A stretch of 55,560 nt of DNA from assembly GCF_018998565.1 (NCBI RefSeq), contig NZ_JAHNZO010000041.1, positions 1-55,560 on the forward strand, read 5' to 3'. Under the pieces are notes generated by a model, which was given only the letters and a program-made list of their open reading frames with translations, made no database searches and was not told the DNA's origin. Shown here piece after piece: positions 48,219 through 55,560 of this stretch (the stretch's first letter is position 1; every line of letters begins with the position of its first letter). The translations under genes and the position numbers were made by a program. The stretch is from Paenibacillus oleatilyticus. Its GTDB lineage: Bacteria; Bacillota; Bacilli; Paenibacillales; NBRC-103111.

Positions 48219-49061
48219 ATGAAAGAAAAAAATGAATGGTCAGAACCTGATAGTTTTGGTGTAGTGTTTCGTTGCACATCACAAAAATATGCTGAAACCT
48301 TATTGAAAAAAGGTGAAATCAAATTTAGTACTCCAAGTTCTTGGGTCAAATATGCTTTTGAGAAAGGGGAAGGACGTGGAGATAAATTAGAAGGCACAAT
48401 AGCAACATGTAATGCGTTTGATCTTGATCAACTAATTAAACTAAACCAGAAGTATAGTAAATATTCTGATTTGGTACGCATGTCCATTGGTAATCGTGTC
48501 TATTTAAAGAGGTCTCGGAATATGGAATTGCCATGTTATTGCTTTTATGTATTAAAGCAAAGCATGTTTGAGTGCCCAGAAGTTGAGGGGAAGCATAAAA
48601 TAAAAACAGTAGTACAAGCATCATATTTTAGAGATTTCATGGATGATTTAGACCCTCAAATTGTAGATCAATTAGATCCAAAAGATAAACCCGCTGTTGT
48701 ATTTATCAATGATTATAAGGAATTTCAACAAAGGATTGTTAATGCCTTGACGGCATTAGGGTTAAAAAAAGAAGAAATAATTATTACAACTGTTACTTAT
48801 ATTGATTTTAATAAATATGATGAAAATGGTTGGTGGGATTTTGGACAGAAATCCCCATTGGAATTGGCAATTAAGCATAGTCGGTTCGAAAATCAAAGTG
48901 AGGCAAGAATTATTATAAACACTGATAATGAAGAAATTAAACGTAAACTAGAAAAACCTATCAAAATAGGATCTTTAGAAGATATTGCAACAGTAAGCAA
49001 TGAATATTTTCACGAGGGAATAGCTGTAGAAATTACTGTTGATATGGAATCGATTCAATAA
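48219..49061 (+). CDS. Uncharacterised protein of the island
   Basis: 280 residues. The start VVFRCTSQKYAETLLKKGEI, FSTPSSWVKYAFEKGEGRGD and the phrase LEGTIATCNAFDLD look like the DUF2971/RES-type opening in which a residue change follows a short strand, but I could not tie it firmly. The rest (YCFYVLKQSMFECPEVEGKH, VVFINDYKEFQQRIVNALTA, HSRFENQSEARIIIN) has an ART-like feel. No close family is recognised. Confidence 0.6.
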   Translation: MKEKNEWSEPDSFGVVFRCTSQKYAETLLKKGEIKFSTPSSWVKYAFEKGEGRGDKLEGTIATCNAFDLDQLIKLNQKYSKYSDLVRMSIGNRVYLKRSRNMELPCYCFYVLKQSMFECPEVEGKHKIKTVVQASYFRDFMDDLDPQIVDQLDPKDKPAVVFINDYKEFQQRIVNALTALGLKKEEIIITTVTYIDFNKYDENGWWDFGQKSPLELAIKHSRFENQSEARIIINTDNEEIKRKLEKPIKIGSLEDIATVSNEYFHEGIAVEITVDMESIQ

Positions 49062-49162
49062 ATCATTTTGAAGTCATTTCAATGACTAAAACAACATTTG
49101 ATTGTCATAAGCGTTGAATTAGAATCAGTATGAAACACGGATTTCATGAGGAGTGAATAACT

Positions 49163-49699
49163 ATTATCACTGTAGCTAATTTTCGTGTTTCTGCAAGAAA
49201 TACATATGACAGAAAAGAATGTTGCAGATATAGTATGGTTCGGAGTTGGGACGCGACAAAGGACAAAGCGACAATTATAATGTTTAATCCAGCAAGAGTT
49301 AACCCTGTGCCGTTTAGGCTAGGATCAACCTTGAGTAACATTGAAATACATCTCGAAAAAGAGAATATCGGCTCATTTGAAGTGGTAAATCTTTATCCTT
49401 ACACTGCAGATAAAAAAGACTTGCTACCAAAAGATAAACGTAAATTTGATGAAAATAATTACAAATATATTGAAGAAGCAGTGAACAGTTCTGATATTGT
49501 GGTGCTGTTTTGGGGAAATGATAATATAGCAAGTAGAAACCCTAAGTTTGTTGAATTATTAATGCGGAACACAGAAAAGCTTAGATGCTTTAGGGTGACT
49601 TCTAAGAATTGTCCTGATTATATATATGGACTTAGTTCAGCTCATTCTTTGCAAAAATGTGTAATAAGTGAAAATGGAGATGTTGCAATAAAAAACTGA
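49163..49699 (+). CDS. DUF1643 domain protein with a non-canonical start
   Basis: 178 residues if read from ATT at 49163. The DUF1643 pattern is CCRYSMVRSWD, ATIIMFNPARVNP, VVNLYPYTADKKDL and DIVVLFWGNDN. The conserved CRYSxxRxWD straddles the first ATG (49235), so translation must begin earlier; no ATG, GTG or TTG exists between there and the upstream stop. GAGGAG lies nine bases before the ATT. The function is unknown (often near phage defence). Confidence 0.7.
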   Translation: MITVANFRVSARNTYDRKECCRYSMVRSWDATKDKATIIMFNPARVNPVPFRLGSTLSNIEIHLEKENIGSFEVVNLYPYTADKKDLLPKDKRKFDENNYKYIEEAVNSSDIVVLFWGNDNIASRNPKFVELLMRNTEKLRCFRVTSKNCPDYIYGLSSAHSLQKCVISENGDVAIKN

Positions 49700-49723
49700 T
49701 TTTATGGAAAGTGAGTTGATATT

Positions 49724-50131
49724 GTGAAGTATAAGGCAATTATCAATGACATAGACGGCTATTCGATAAGCGCTGCATATGTTACAGATAGAATTAAAAA
49801 ATCTGATCAACCACGATATGATAATTCGCCCGACTATGTAGGAGGGAATGGGTTATACATTGCAAATAAAGACCGTGAACATTTAGGGACAGTGTTGTAT
49901 TTATACTTATATATTTTCGATCTTGATAAAAAAATCAAAATAGATATTCGAGACTATGTACTTCAAGAAAATAAAATGAAAAAGGTGTCGGATAAATTAT
50001 TTGAATATATCTACGAGAAAAATGTTAAAAACAAAGTGTATGTTACAAACGACAGCGGTCACTGGGAACTGTACGATTACAGTCAACTTGAAATTGTTAG
50101 ACCAAAGAAATCCAAAAAGAAAAAGCAATAA
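49724..50131 (+). CDS. Uncharacterised protein
   Basis: 135 residues, starting at GTG 49724. It reads YKAIINDIDGYSISAAYVTD, YVGGNGLYIANKDREHLGTV, and ends in a run of lysines (PKKSKKKKQ). A soluble alpha/beta protein with no family recognised. It is 24 bases downstream of the DUF1643 gene. Confidence 0.55.
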   Translation: MKYKAIINDIDGYSISAAYVTDRIKKSDQPRYDNSPDYVGGNGLYIANKDREHLGTVLYLYLYIFDLDKKIKIDIRDYVLQENKMKKVSDKLFEYIYEKNVKNKVYVTNDSGHWELYDYSQLEIVRPKKSKKKKQ

Positions 50132-50170
50132 AACGGAGATTTCATTGCCACGAAAGGAGAATCTGATACA

Positions 50171-50368
50171 TTGGATAATAAATATTTAGTCGAATATGAG
50201 TATAGGAAGTCCGATGAATTGGAACCAAAGACAGATCAGACTGTTGTAGAATCCTTTTCTGAGAGCGATGCCCGAAAACAAGTTATAGTAAAGGCAATAG
50301 AAGATTTGAATCGTTCGGATATTAAAATTCTGTATGTGCGACAACTAAGAAAATCAGAATTAAGATAA
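50171..50368 (+). CDS. Uncharacterised 65-residue protein
   Basis: Start TTG 50171 after AAAGGAG at somewhat long spacing. The sequence DNKYLVEYEYRKSDELEPKT, SESDARKQVIVKAIEDLNRS and LYVRQLRKSE suggests a strand-helix-strand small domain. No family is recognised. Confidence 0.5.
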   Translation: MDNKYLVEYEYRKSDELEPKTDQTVVESFSESDARKQVIVKAIEDLNRSDIKILYVRQLRKSELR

Positions 50369-50395
50369 AAGATTGGTTTTATAAGGGGAAAACAA

Positions 50396-50752
50396 ATGCT
50401 AGTTATTCTCGGCAAAGCTGGTAAATCTAGAATACTTGAAAGAGAAATGAAAGCGTATAGCAAAGAGAAGGTGCTTTTGATTGATCTTGTAGGGGTTCCA
50501 GCATTACAAAGTCACACAGCATGGACAACTTCAGTTGAAACTTACCAAGATGTGATTGCATTGCTAATGGAAATAGAACAGAACGAAAATTTCAATGAAG
50601 TGGAAATGATTGTTCTGGAGTTTAATGCAAAAATCGAGGTAGCACGTTATTATCTGGGCTGGGAGAAGCGTCTAGGAAAGAAATTTGTTATTACTATTCA
50701 AGATACCGAAGTTGATGATTTATTCGTTTTCGAAATGACAATGCCACAGTAA
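50396..50752 (+). CDS. Uncharacterised protein with P-loop-like start
   Basis: 118 residues. The opening MLVILGKAGKSRILEREMKA has a Walker-A-like GKxGKS, then VLLIDLVGVPAL and MIVLEFNAKIEV as core strands, typical of a short P-loop fold. The protein is too small for a full ATPase. It may be phage-derived. No family is recognised. Confidence 0.5.
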   Translation: MLVILGKAGKSRILEREMKAYSKEKVLLIDLVGVPALQSHTAWTTSVETYQDVIALLMEIEQNENFNEVEMIVLEFNAKIEVARYYLGWEKRLGKKFVITIQDTEVDDLFVFEMTMPQ

Positions 50753-50793
50753 AGTGTCGATAAAATACTAGTTTTATGGGAGGTAAGAATAGT

Positions 50794-51048
50794 ATGGATA
50801 ATAATGTGGTAAGTTTTCCAATAGGTTTTTATCAAATGAAAAAGAATGAACTAGGGGAACGATTTCTTCCATGTGAAGTATCAGGCAGATGGATGGAAAT
50901 TGTAGGGGGTTCAAGAGATAATAAATTTATTATTGCAAATGTAATGACATTGGGCTCTGATGATGAGGAACGAAAAATATGTGAACTAATTCTACATACA
51001 AAGGATATTATCAATCTTGCAGAACATTTAAAAGAGAATAAAAATTGA
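50794..51048 (+). CDS. Uncharacterised 84-residue protein
   Basis: Reads MDNNVVSFPIGFYQMKKNEL, FLPCEVSGRWMEIVGGSRDN and KFIIANVMTLGSDDEER. I chose the ATG at 50794, ten bases after GGGAGG. A beta-rich start and a helical end. No family is recognised. Confidence 0.5.
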   Translation: MDNNVVSFPIGFYQMKKNELGERFLPCEVSGRWMEIVGGSRDNKFIIANVMTLGSDDEERKICELILHTKDIINLAEHLKENKN

Positions 51049-51065
51049 CTTTCATGGGGGAACCT

Positions 51066-51431
51066 ATGCCGATCGAAGAAGACAAATCTGCCGTAAGATT
51101 TGTATATGCCCTTAAACTGGAGCACGGGAAGTACTATGTAGGCCATACAACTACTGAGAAACGATTAAAAAAGCATTTCAATGGTAAAGGTTCTGTTTGG
51201 ACTAGACAACATCCTCCGATAAAGATTGTTGAAAAAATCCAATTAGGTGAGGTTACATACAGTAAGGCTGAAGAAGTTGAAAACGAAATTACCTTAAAAT
51301 ATATGAAGAACTATGGATGGAAAAATGTTCGTGGTGGGTATTTTATTTATTCAGATGTGGAAGAGACTAGAAGGAATCTACAAGGTCACAAAAAGAAACA
51401 ATCCTTAAATATTGATTTTGAGTTGGATTAG
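51066..51431 (+). CDS. GIY-YIG domain nuclease-like protein
   Basis: 121 residues. VRFVYALKLEHGKYYVGHTT is the GIY-YIG signature (here VYAL...YYVG), followed by TEKRLKKHFNGKGSVWTRQH and PPIKIVEKI. A later glutamate (AEEVENEITLKYMKNYGW) is in the place of the catalytic Glu. The arginine/histidine set is present, so activity is possible. The ATG at 51066 follows GGGGGAA. The preceding gene ends 17 bases before. Confidence 0.8.
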   Translation: MPIEEDKSAVRFVYALKLEHGKYYVGHTTTEKRLKKHFNGKGSVWTRQHPPIKIVEKIQLGEVTYSKAEEVENEITLKYMKNYGWKNVRGGYFIYSDVEETRRNLQGHKKKQSLNIDFELD

Positions 51432-51480
51432 ATCACTATGAAAGTTCACTTTTATTTGCATTTTAATGGAGGTTAGATTA

Positions 51481-51756
51481 TTGACTACAACAATTGTTGT
51501 ATTTTTAATAATTATAATTATTATTTCCTCAATCTTTGGCGGTTCAAATAAGCGTCGATATAGACAAACAGGATATTCTAGAAACTATGGTAGATACAAT
51601 GAAATGAAAGAGCAGAGAGAACAGGAAAGAGCTCTTAGGTACTTAGAAAGACAGCAAAAGAGCAGTCAGGGGTATTTAAAAGGAAATGGGGCAATCTTTA
51701 AATCACAATCCCAAAAATCACAATTCACTCAATCGTATAAGAGAAGGTTCAAATAA
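51481..51756 (+). CDS. Small membrane protein with basic tail
   Basis: Ninety-one residues starting at TTG 51481, nine bases after GGAGG. One N-terminal helix (TIVVFLIIIIIISSIFGG) and a basic, glutamine-rich soluble tail (NKRRYRQTGYSRNYGRYNEM, EQRERALRYLERQQ). No family is recognised. Confidence 0.55.
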   Translation: MTTTIVVFLIIIIIISSIFGGSNKRRYRQTGYSRNYGRYNEMKEQREQERALRYLERQQKSSQGYLKGNGAIFKSQSQKSQFTQSYKRRFK

Positions 51757-51791
51757 AAGGTCATTTTATGCAAATAAGGAGAAATATTTAT

Positions 51792-52012
51792 ATGCGGCCG
51801 CCATCTTTGGAACGCCTTATTGAACATTTTGAACTTTACAGGACAATGGAAAACGATGAAATAGCAAAGAACCAATTAAACAAATAGCATTAATCAAGAA
51901 TTATGAATTTACCTCTGAACTGGTAGAAATCTTGGTGCGGTTTGGAAATGGAATATCTCCTGAACAATTTCGTGTACTAATAGATCCGCTGAGAAATGCA
52001 ATATGTAAATAA
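51792..52012 (+). pseudogene. Small gene broken by a frameshift
   Basis: MRPPSLERLIEHFELYRTME from ATG 51792, after AAGGAG, runs to a stop after NQLNK. The next frame continues ALIKNYEFTSELVEILVRFG and SPEQFRVLIDPLRNAICK to a stop at 52012. The length of 221 bases is not a multiple of three, consistent with one missing base near 51870. No family is recognised. Confidence 0.5.
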
Positions 52013-52077
52013 GATATCGTTTTTAACGGGTAACATTAATAAAGTTACAAAGAAATAATGACGCAGAGGTAGATAAT

Positions 52078-53351
52078 ATGATTTATTCTTTGGATTATGC
52101 AGCTGAAACTATATATGATTCCAAAACGAAAGAATACTTCAAAGAAGCATTAGAAACTTATCAAACTGGAAACTATAGGTCGTCCGTTGTTATGCTCTAT
52201 ACTGTAGTTCTATGTGATTTGTTGTATAAATTACAAGATTTACGAGATTTATACTCCGATGATACAGCGAATCAGATCCTCAAAAAAATAGAGCAGCACC
52301 AAGTAACAAATCCAAAGTCTCCTGAATGGGAAAATATTTTGGTTGATGAGATAAAACAAAGAACAAGTCTCTTAGAGTTAAGCGATTTAACAAACATAGA
52401 ACATTTGAAAAATCACAGGAATCTATGTGCGCATCCAGCAATGAATATTAATTTTCAATTGTACAGTCCGTCAAAAGAAAATGTTAGATCCCACCTTAGA
52501 AATATGCTAGAAGGAGTCTTGACTAAGCCTCCACTTCTTTCTAAAAAAGTGTTTAGTGAGTTTATTCAAGAGATATCTAGAATAAAAGACAGAAGATTGA
52601 CAGACGAGGAATTAAAGAAGTACCTTGATTCAAGATACTTTAAAAACTTAAAAGTTGATGTTAAAAAAGAAATATTTAAGAGTCTTTGGAAATGTGTTTT
52701 CATCTTAAAAAATGTAGACTGTGATGAAAACCGATCGATAAATTGGCAAGCCTTAAAGGTAATGTTCCAGTATGATAAGTTTATTCATATAGAGCAAATA
52801 AAGGCTGATAGTCATTATTTTGGAAACATTAATCAAGATTTGGGATTCACATGGATTAATGAATTTTTGTGTGTATTCCCAGAAGTATTTCAAATATTAT
52901 CAGATTCAGCTAAAACATTAATTAAAGCAAGTTTAGATGACAATGATCAGATTTTAGCGTTTTATCTTTCAGATAATATTGAAACGCATATTGAACGATA
53001 AAAAGTATTGAGGATAATTTATCATATAAATTCAATGAAAGTAAATTATTCCAATTGTATTCGTTGTTATATCCAGACTTTAAAGGAGAACTTATTGATC
53101 TAATGGTTGAATTATTTGAAAATAGCGGAAGTTATGCCGAAGCGGACGCTCGCTATGATATTTTGATTTCACCGCAGTTAATTGATTTCAATGAGTCGCA
53201 AACAATTAAGTTGCTTGAAGCGATTGAAGGTAATTCCCAAATATATAGAAGAAGAGACTTTAGTAAGACTCTTTCAGAAATAAACACACATTGCAATAGA
53301 ATTTTACCTTCAAATTTTGACTATTCCCCCTATTCGAAGTTAAGAAGATAG
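52078..53351 (+). pseudogene. HEPN-like protein split by a frameshift
   Basis: Reading from ATG 52078, 307 residues: EYFKEALETYQTGNYRSSVV, LYTVVLCDLLYKLQDL and HLKNHRNLCAHPAMN, holding the RX4-6H motif of HEPN domains (RNLCAH). The stop at 52999 falls in CGATAA; in the next frame the reading continues SIEDNLSYKFNESKLFQLYS and LMVELFENSGSYAEAD to 53351. The two parts fit one protein of about 424 residues. HEPN proteins are often RNases of defence systems. Confidence 0.65.
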
Positions 53352-53498
53352 CGTATATTTCCAATTTTTTATTTTAATTGAGCATTTCATTGAATAGAGA
53401 AATAAAGAGAAACGAGTTCCAGTACTAATTTAAGTACACGATAAAATGAGGAATGACAAAACGAGATGGATAATTGACAGAAATAGGAGAGTTTTAAA

Positions 53499-54065
53499 AT
53501 GAGCATGTATGAATATTTCAAAGATATATTTACAGGAGCATTAATTCCAATTGCCGCGGTTTATCTTGGAGCGAAGGTAACAAGGAATATTGCTGAAGAA
53601 GCACAAAAACGTAATGAAACTATTCAAAAGCAAAAAATTCTCTCACTTATGCGTCATGAGATATCCTCATTTTTAAAACACTATGAAGAAAAACAAACAT
53701 ATAGATCAAGGGTTTTTGTAAGTGGAGATTTGCTTATTAATTCTACACTGTTTACTATACAAGATCATGAAGATCTAATACAAGGTACATTGGATGCAAT
53801 ACGTGAATTTGAAGCGCTAAAGATTGCAATTGAATCCCTTCCGGCAATGGTAAATCCGCTAATTTCAGCAATGATTGATCAACAATATACTGAAAGTGGG
53901 ATTTTTTCTACATTTAAAAAATTGCTTTCACCAAACATACCTCAAAGTGAGTCGATGACACTAATCGATAAATTTTCAGAAGAAGTAATTCGACAGTCAT
54001 CTGAGAAGATTTACAATGAGCTCAAAAAGTTACTTGAGGTTGTGGACAAATATTTTTTGAATTAA
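53499..54065 (+). CDS. Membrane-anchored protein of unknown function
   Basis: 188 residues. One N-terminal helix (YFKDIFTGALIPIAAVYLGA) is followed by a long helical soluble part (EEAQKRNETIQKQKILSLMR, EFEALKIAIESLPAMVNPLI, EEVIRQSSEKIYNELKKLLE), likely coiled coil. The start follows GGAGAG. No family is recognised. It follows the HEPN-like gene by 150 bases. Confidence 0.6.
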   Translation: MSMYEYFKDIFTGALIPIAAVYLGAKVTRNIAEEAQKRNETIQKQKILSLMRHEISSFLKHYEEKQTYRSRVFVSGDLLINSTLFTIQDHEDLIQGTLDAIREFEALKIAIESLPAMVNPLISAMIDQQYTESGIFSTFKKLLSPNIPQSESMTLIDKFSEEVIRQSSEKIYNELKKLLEVVDKYFLN

Positions 54066-54070
54066 GTATA

Positions 54071-54190
54071 AGTACTGCCAACTTTAAGGAAGATGAAATA
54101 TCGAATTTGAAAGGAAAGGCTGAAATTAAAAAACGTGTAGTATCATTTGAATCGAAATCGATAATGTGTATACTTATTTACAGGGAGTGA
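54071..54190 (+). pseudogene. Short coding remnant
   Basis: The frame reads STANFKEDEISNLKGKAEIK, RVVSFESKSIMCILIYRE, and stops in GGGAGTGA. There is no start codon with a site. The stretch 54066-54500 holds this and the next relic only. Confidence 0.35.
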
Positions 54191-54194
54191 AAAA

Positions 54195-54317
54195 ATATTT
54201 GCGTCAAAATATATTAAACCTCGTTGTGATTTTTGCGACGTAGAATTAGAGTTGTGTCAGGAATACTTATACTATGAGACAAGAAAGATACTTGGAAGTG
54301 GCATGTCAAGTAAGTAG
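54195..54317 (+). pseudogene. Zinc-ribbon-type gene remnant
   Basis: FASKYIKPRCDFCDVELELC, QEYLYYETRKILGSGMSSK and then TAG at 54315. A CxxC pair is present and the second half of the ribbon is missing. GGGAG stands before, but no ATG, GTG or TTG is in frame; ATA at 54195 is the nearest possible start. Confidence 0.4.
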
Positions 54318-54483
54318 CGCACAAATAAACCACATGATGGCATGTTACATACACTAAATATTTTAAGGTGCCTAAATTACACTTTAAGATATGAATTAGA
54401 CTTAATAAACACGGTCAAATAATTAAAGTTGGACATGAAAAAATAACATTTCAAAGCACAAGCAATCCATTATAAGCAATCTT

Positions 54484-54513
54484 ATGAAATGTGACTTTTA
54501 AAGGGCGGATATT
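54484..54513. repeat. 30-bp repeat, copy 2 (pair with 36152)
   Basis: ATGAAATGTGACTTTTAAAG followed by GGCGGATATT, one base different from 36152-36181. Encodes YPPFKSHIS on the minus strand, the tail of the membrane gene at 36138, but here it is preceded at once by a stop. Confidence 0.6.
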
Positions 54514-54665
54514 CCGTCTTGGTTTATTGATGGATATGGTAGACTTCATCTAAAAGGTGCTCCTTCCTTTGGCGGTGTTCTCGACAAACACATTCTACCA
54601 AAGAAACGGAGCCCTTTTCAGGTTTTCAAAGAAGAACGTTACTTTCGATATTCAGGATAAATATT

Positions 54666-55523
54666 CTAATTTCTTAGAGGCCACGTTTCTTCATTATATA
54701 AATTTACAATTATTATACTATCATCTTGATGTGCTGCTACTATCCTCCATTCATGAAGCTCTCGATTTGCCACTTTTTCTAAGTAAATATCCCAAATTAT
54801 TGCTAACTGATTTTCAGTTAGTATTTTTTCTAACGATTTTTTTTCTATTAATAAACCTGTGTTATATCCTTCCAAAGCCATATCATAACAAATAAGTTGT
54901 CCATCATTATTAAACCAATATCCCTCTTTAAGTTGTTTTAAACCAAGTTTATTTATAATAAACTCTGAAGGCATTAAATAACTAAGGGACCCTTCAATTG
55001 AATTATCATACCCTTTTTCCCATAAATACTCTAATGTAGTTGTTTTCAGTTCTTCATCAACTTCTTCGTATGAATTAACTTCTAATTGGTACTCCCTATA
55101 TGCTTGACTCCAGTAATATTCACGTGCAAATATTTGATAGACGGACTCCCAATGACTACTATATGAGTAATCATGCACTTTTTTGTTTTTTGAATACTCG
55201 TTCACTTTGTTGTGTGGTACTAATAAAGCGGTTGTTTTTATGAATAACTCTTTTCTATCAGAATAGTCATCCTCATTGCTTCCTTCTAACCATTTAATAT
55301 GAGAACTTAGCAAAATATATTCATTTGTATTTCTTTTTGTATAGATTAATTTTTCAAACGCAGGAATTTCTTCGGGATTATGAACCCATTTATCCAGATT
55401 GTTGTCAGGGATACGAAAAATGTTATTAAAGTAGTTCTTATTTTCTTTAGTATGGGTTATTAAAATAGTGGGATCGATGTCCCTGAGTCTGTCAAGAATT
55501 TTGTGTAAGCTCTCAAAATCGAT
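54666..55523 (-). CDS. Large uncharacterised protein, 5' end missing or damaged
   Basis: The frame is open for 286 codons from after a TAG at 55524-55526 down to 54666, with no ATG at the start: IDFESLHKILDRLRDIDPTI, then VHNPEEIPAFEKLIYTKRNT, YSYSSHWESVYQIFAREYYW and EGYWFNNDGQLICYDMALEG. The TTG at 55313 lies within the protein-like part. The start is lost at a junction with GC-richer sequence at the window edge (about 55526). No family is recognised. Confidence 0.55.
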   Translation of the reverse strand: MDFESLHKILDRLRDIDPTILITHTKENKNYFNNIFRIPDNNLDKWVHNPEEIPAFEKLIYTKRNTNEYILLSSHIKWLEGSNEDDYSDRKELFIKTTALLVPHNKVNEYSKNKKVHDYSYSSHWESVYQIFAREYYWSQAYREYQLEVNSYEEVDEELKTTTLEYLWEKGYDNSIEGSLSYLMPSEFIINKLGLKQLKEGYWFNNDGQLICYDMALEGYNTGLLIEKKSLEKILTENQLAIIWDIYLEKVANRELHEWRIVAAHQDDSIIIVNLYNEETWPLRN

Positions 55524-55560
55524 CTATCAAACTGCGGTGCCGCGGCTTGACATGGAGCCT

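Noticed and set aside
54505..54660. Plus-strand frame ADIPSWFIDGYGRLHLKG...
   Set aside because: It reads somewhat like protein, but has no start, no site and no recognisable relative; too short to call.
54557..54895. 112-residue plus-strand hydrophobic ORF
   Set aside because: It overlaps the clearer minus-strand gene at 54666 and is rich in Phe/Leu from reverse-reading AT-rich sequence.

Overview
The window looks like a Firmicutes chromosome, most likely Paenibacillus or a close relative. Genes carry AGGAGG-type ribosome sites with frequent GTG/TTG starts. The families are typical of that group: WYL and MocR regulators, DUF3817, UspA, paired SMR pumps, LysE next to AraC, MGT glycosyltransferase, DUF523. 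Three promoters fit the sigma-D form TAAA-N15/16-TCCGATAT. I saw no rRNA, tRNA or CRISPR.

Region 1 (1-8.5 kb, GC-rich) is ordinary chromosome: VOC, SRPBCC, WYL regulator, HAD phosphatase, a decayed folD, DUF3817, a divergent ArsR/MocR pair, an APH-like phosphotransferase with an attenuator-like leader, and a CmcI-like methyltransferase. Region 2 (8.5-24 kb) is dense in immunity-type genes without visible toxins (colicin/pyocin-type immunity, Imm48-like, SMI1/KNR4, SUKH-3-like, ankyrin, DUF1266, DUF2262). Among them lie a stress protein, a paired SMR efflux operon with a LysR regulator, and a macro-domain gene next to a PD-(D/E)XK-like gene. Region 3 (24-32.5 kb) holds metabolic and resistance genes: deacetylase-like protein, methyltransferase, GNAT, Nudix, LysE+AraC, MGT glycosyltransferase, a decayed chemoreceptor, an NTF2-type immunity gene and DUF523.

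Region 4 (32.5-45.7 kb, AT-rich) is the most interesting. Two effector genes (32753-34108 and 40988-42271) share a nearly identical promoter and first ~145 codons. That shared N-terminus resembles Hcp/TssD tube proteins. The C-terminal modules differ: one is a GH19 (lysozyme/chitinase-like) domain, the other a His-Cys caspase-like (clan CD) domain. Each is followed at once by a membrane-targeted small protein that looks like its immunity partner; for the GH19 effector this is a lipoprotein of the type seen in the lysozyme-binding anti-sigma factor RsiV. Between and after them lie small immunity genes, many truncated, frameshifted or duplicated, plus IS256 and IS3 remnants. This is the layout expected of a module-swapping polymorphic-toxin locus. 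No contractile apparatus is visible here.

Region 5 (46-55.5 kb, AT-rich) looks like a defence or mobile island: HNH nuclease, MazG-like pyrophosphohydrolase, DUF1643, GIY-YIG, a frameshifted HEPN-like gene and many small unknown genes. Function calls come from reading motifs by eye; no database search was run.
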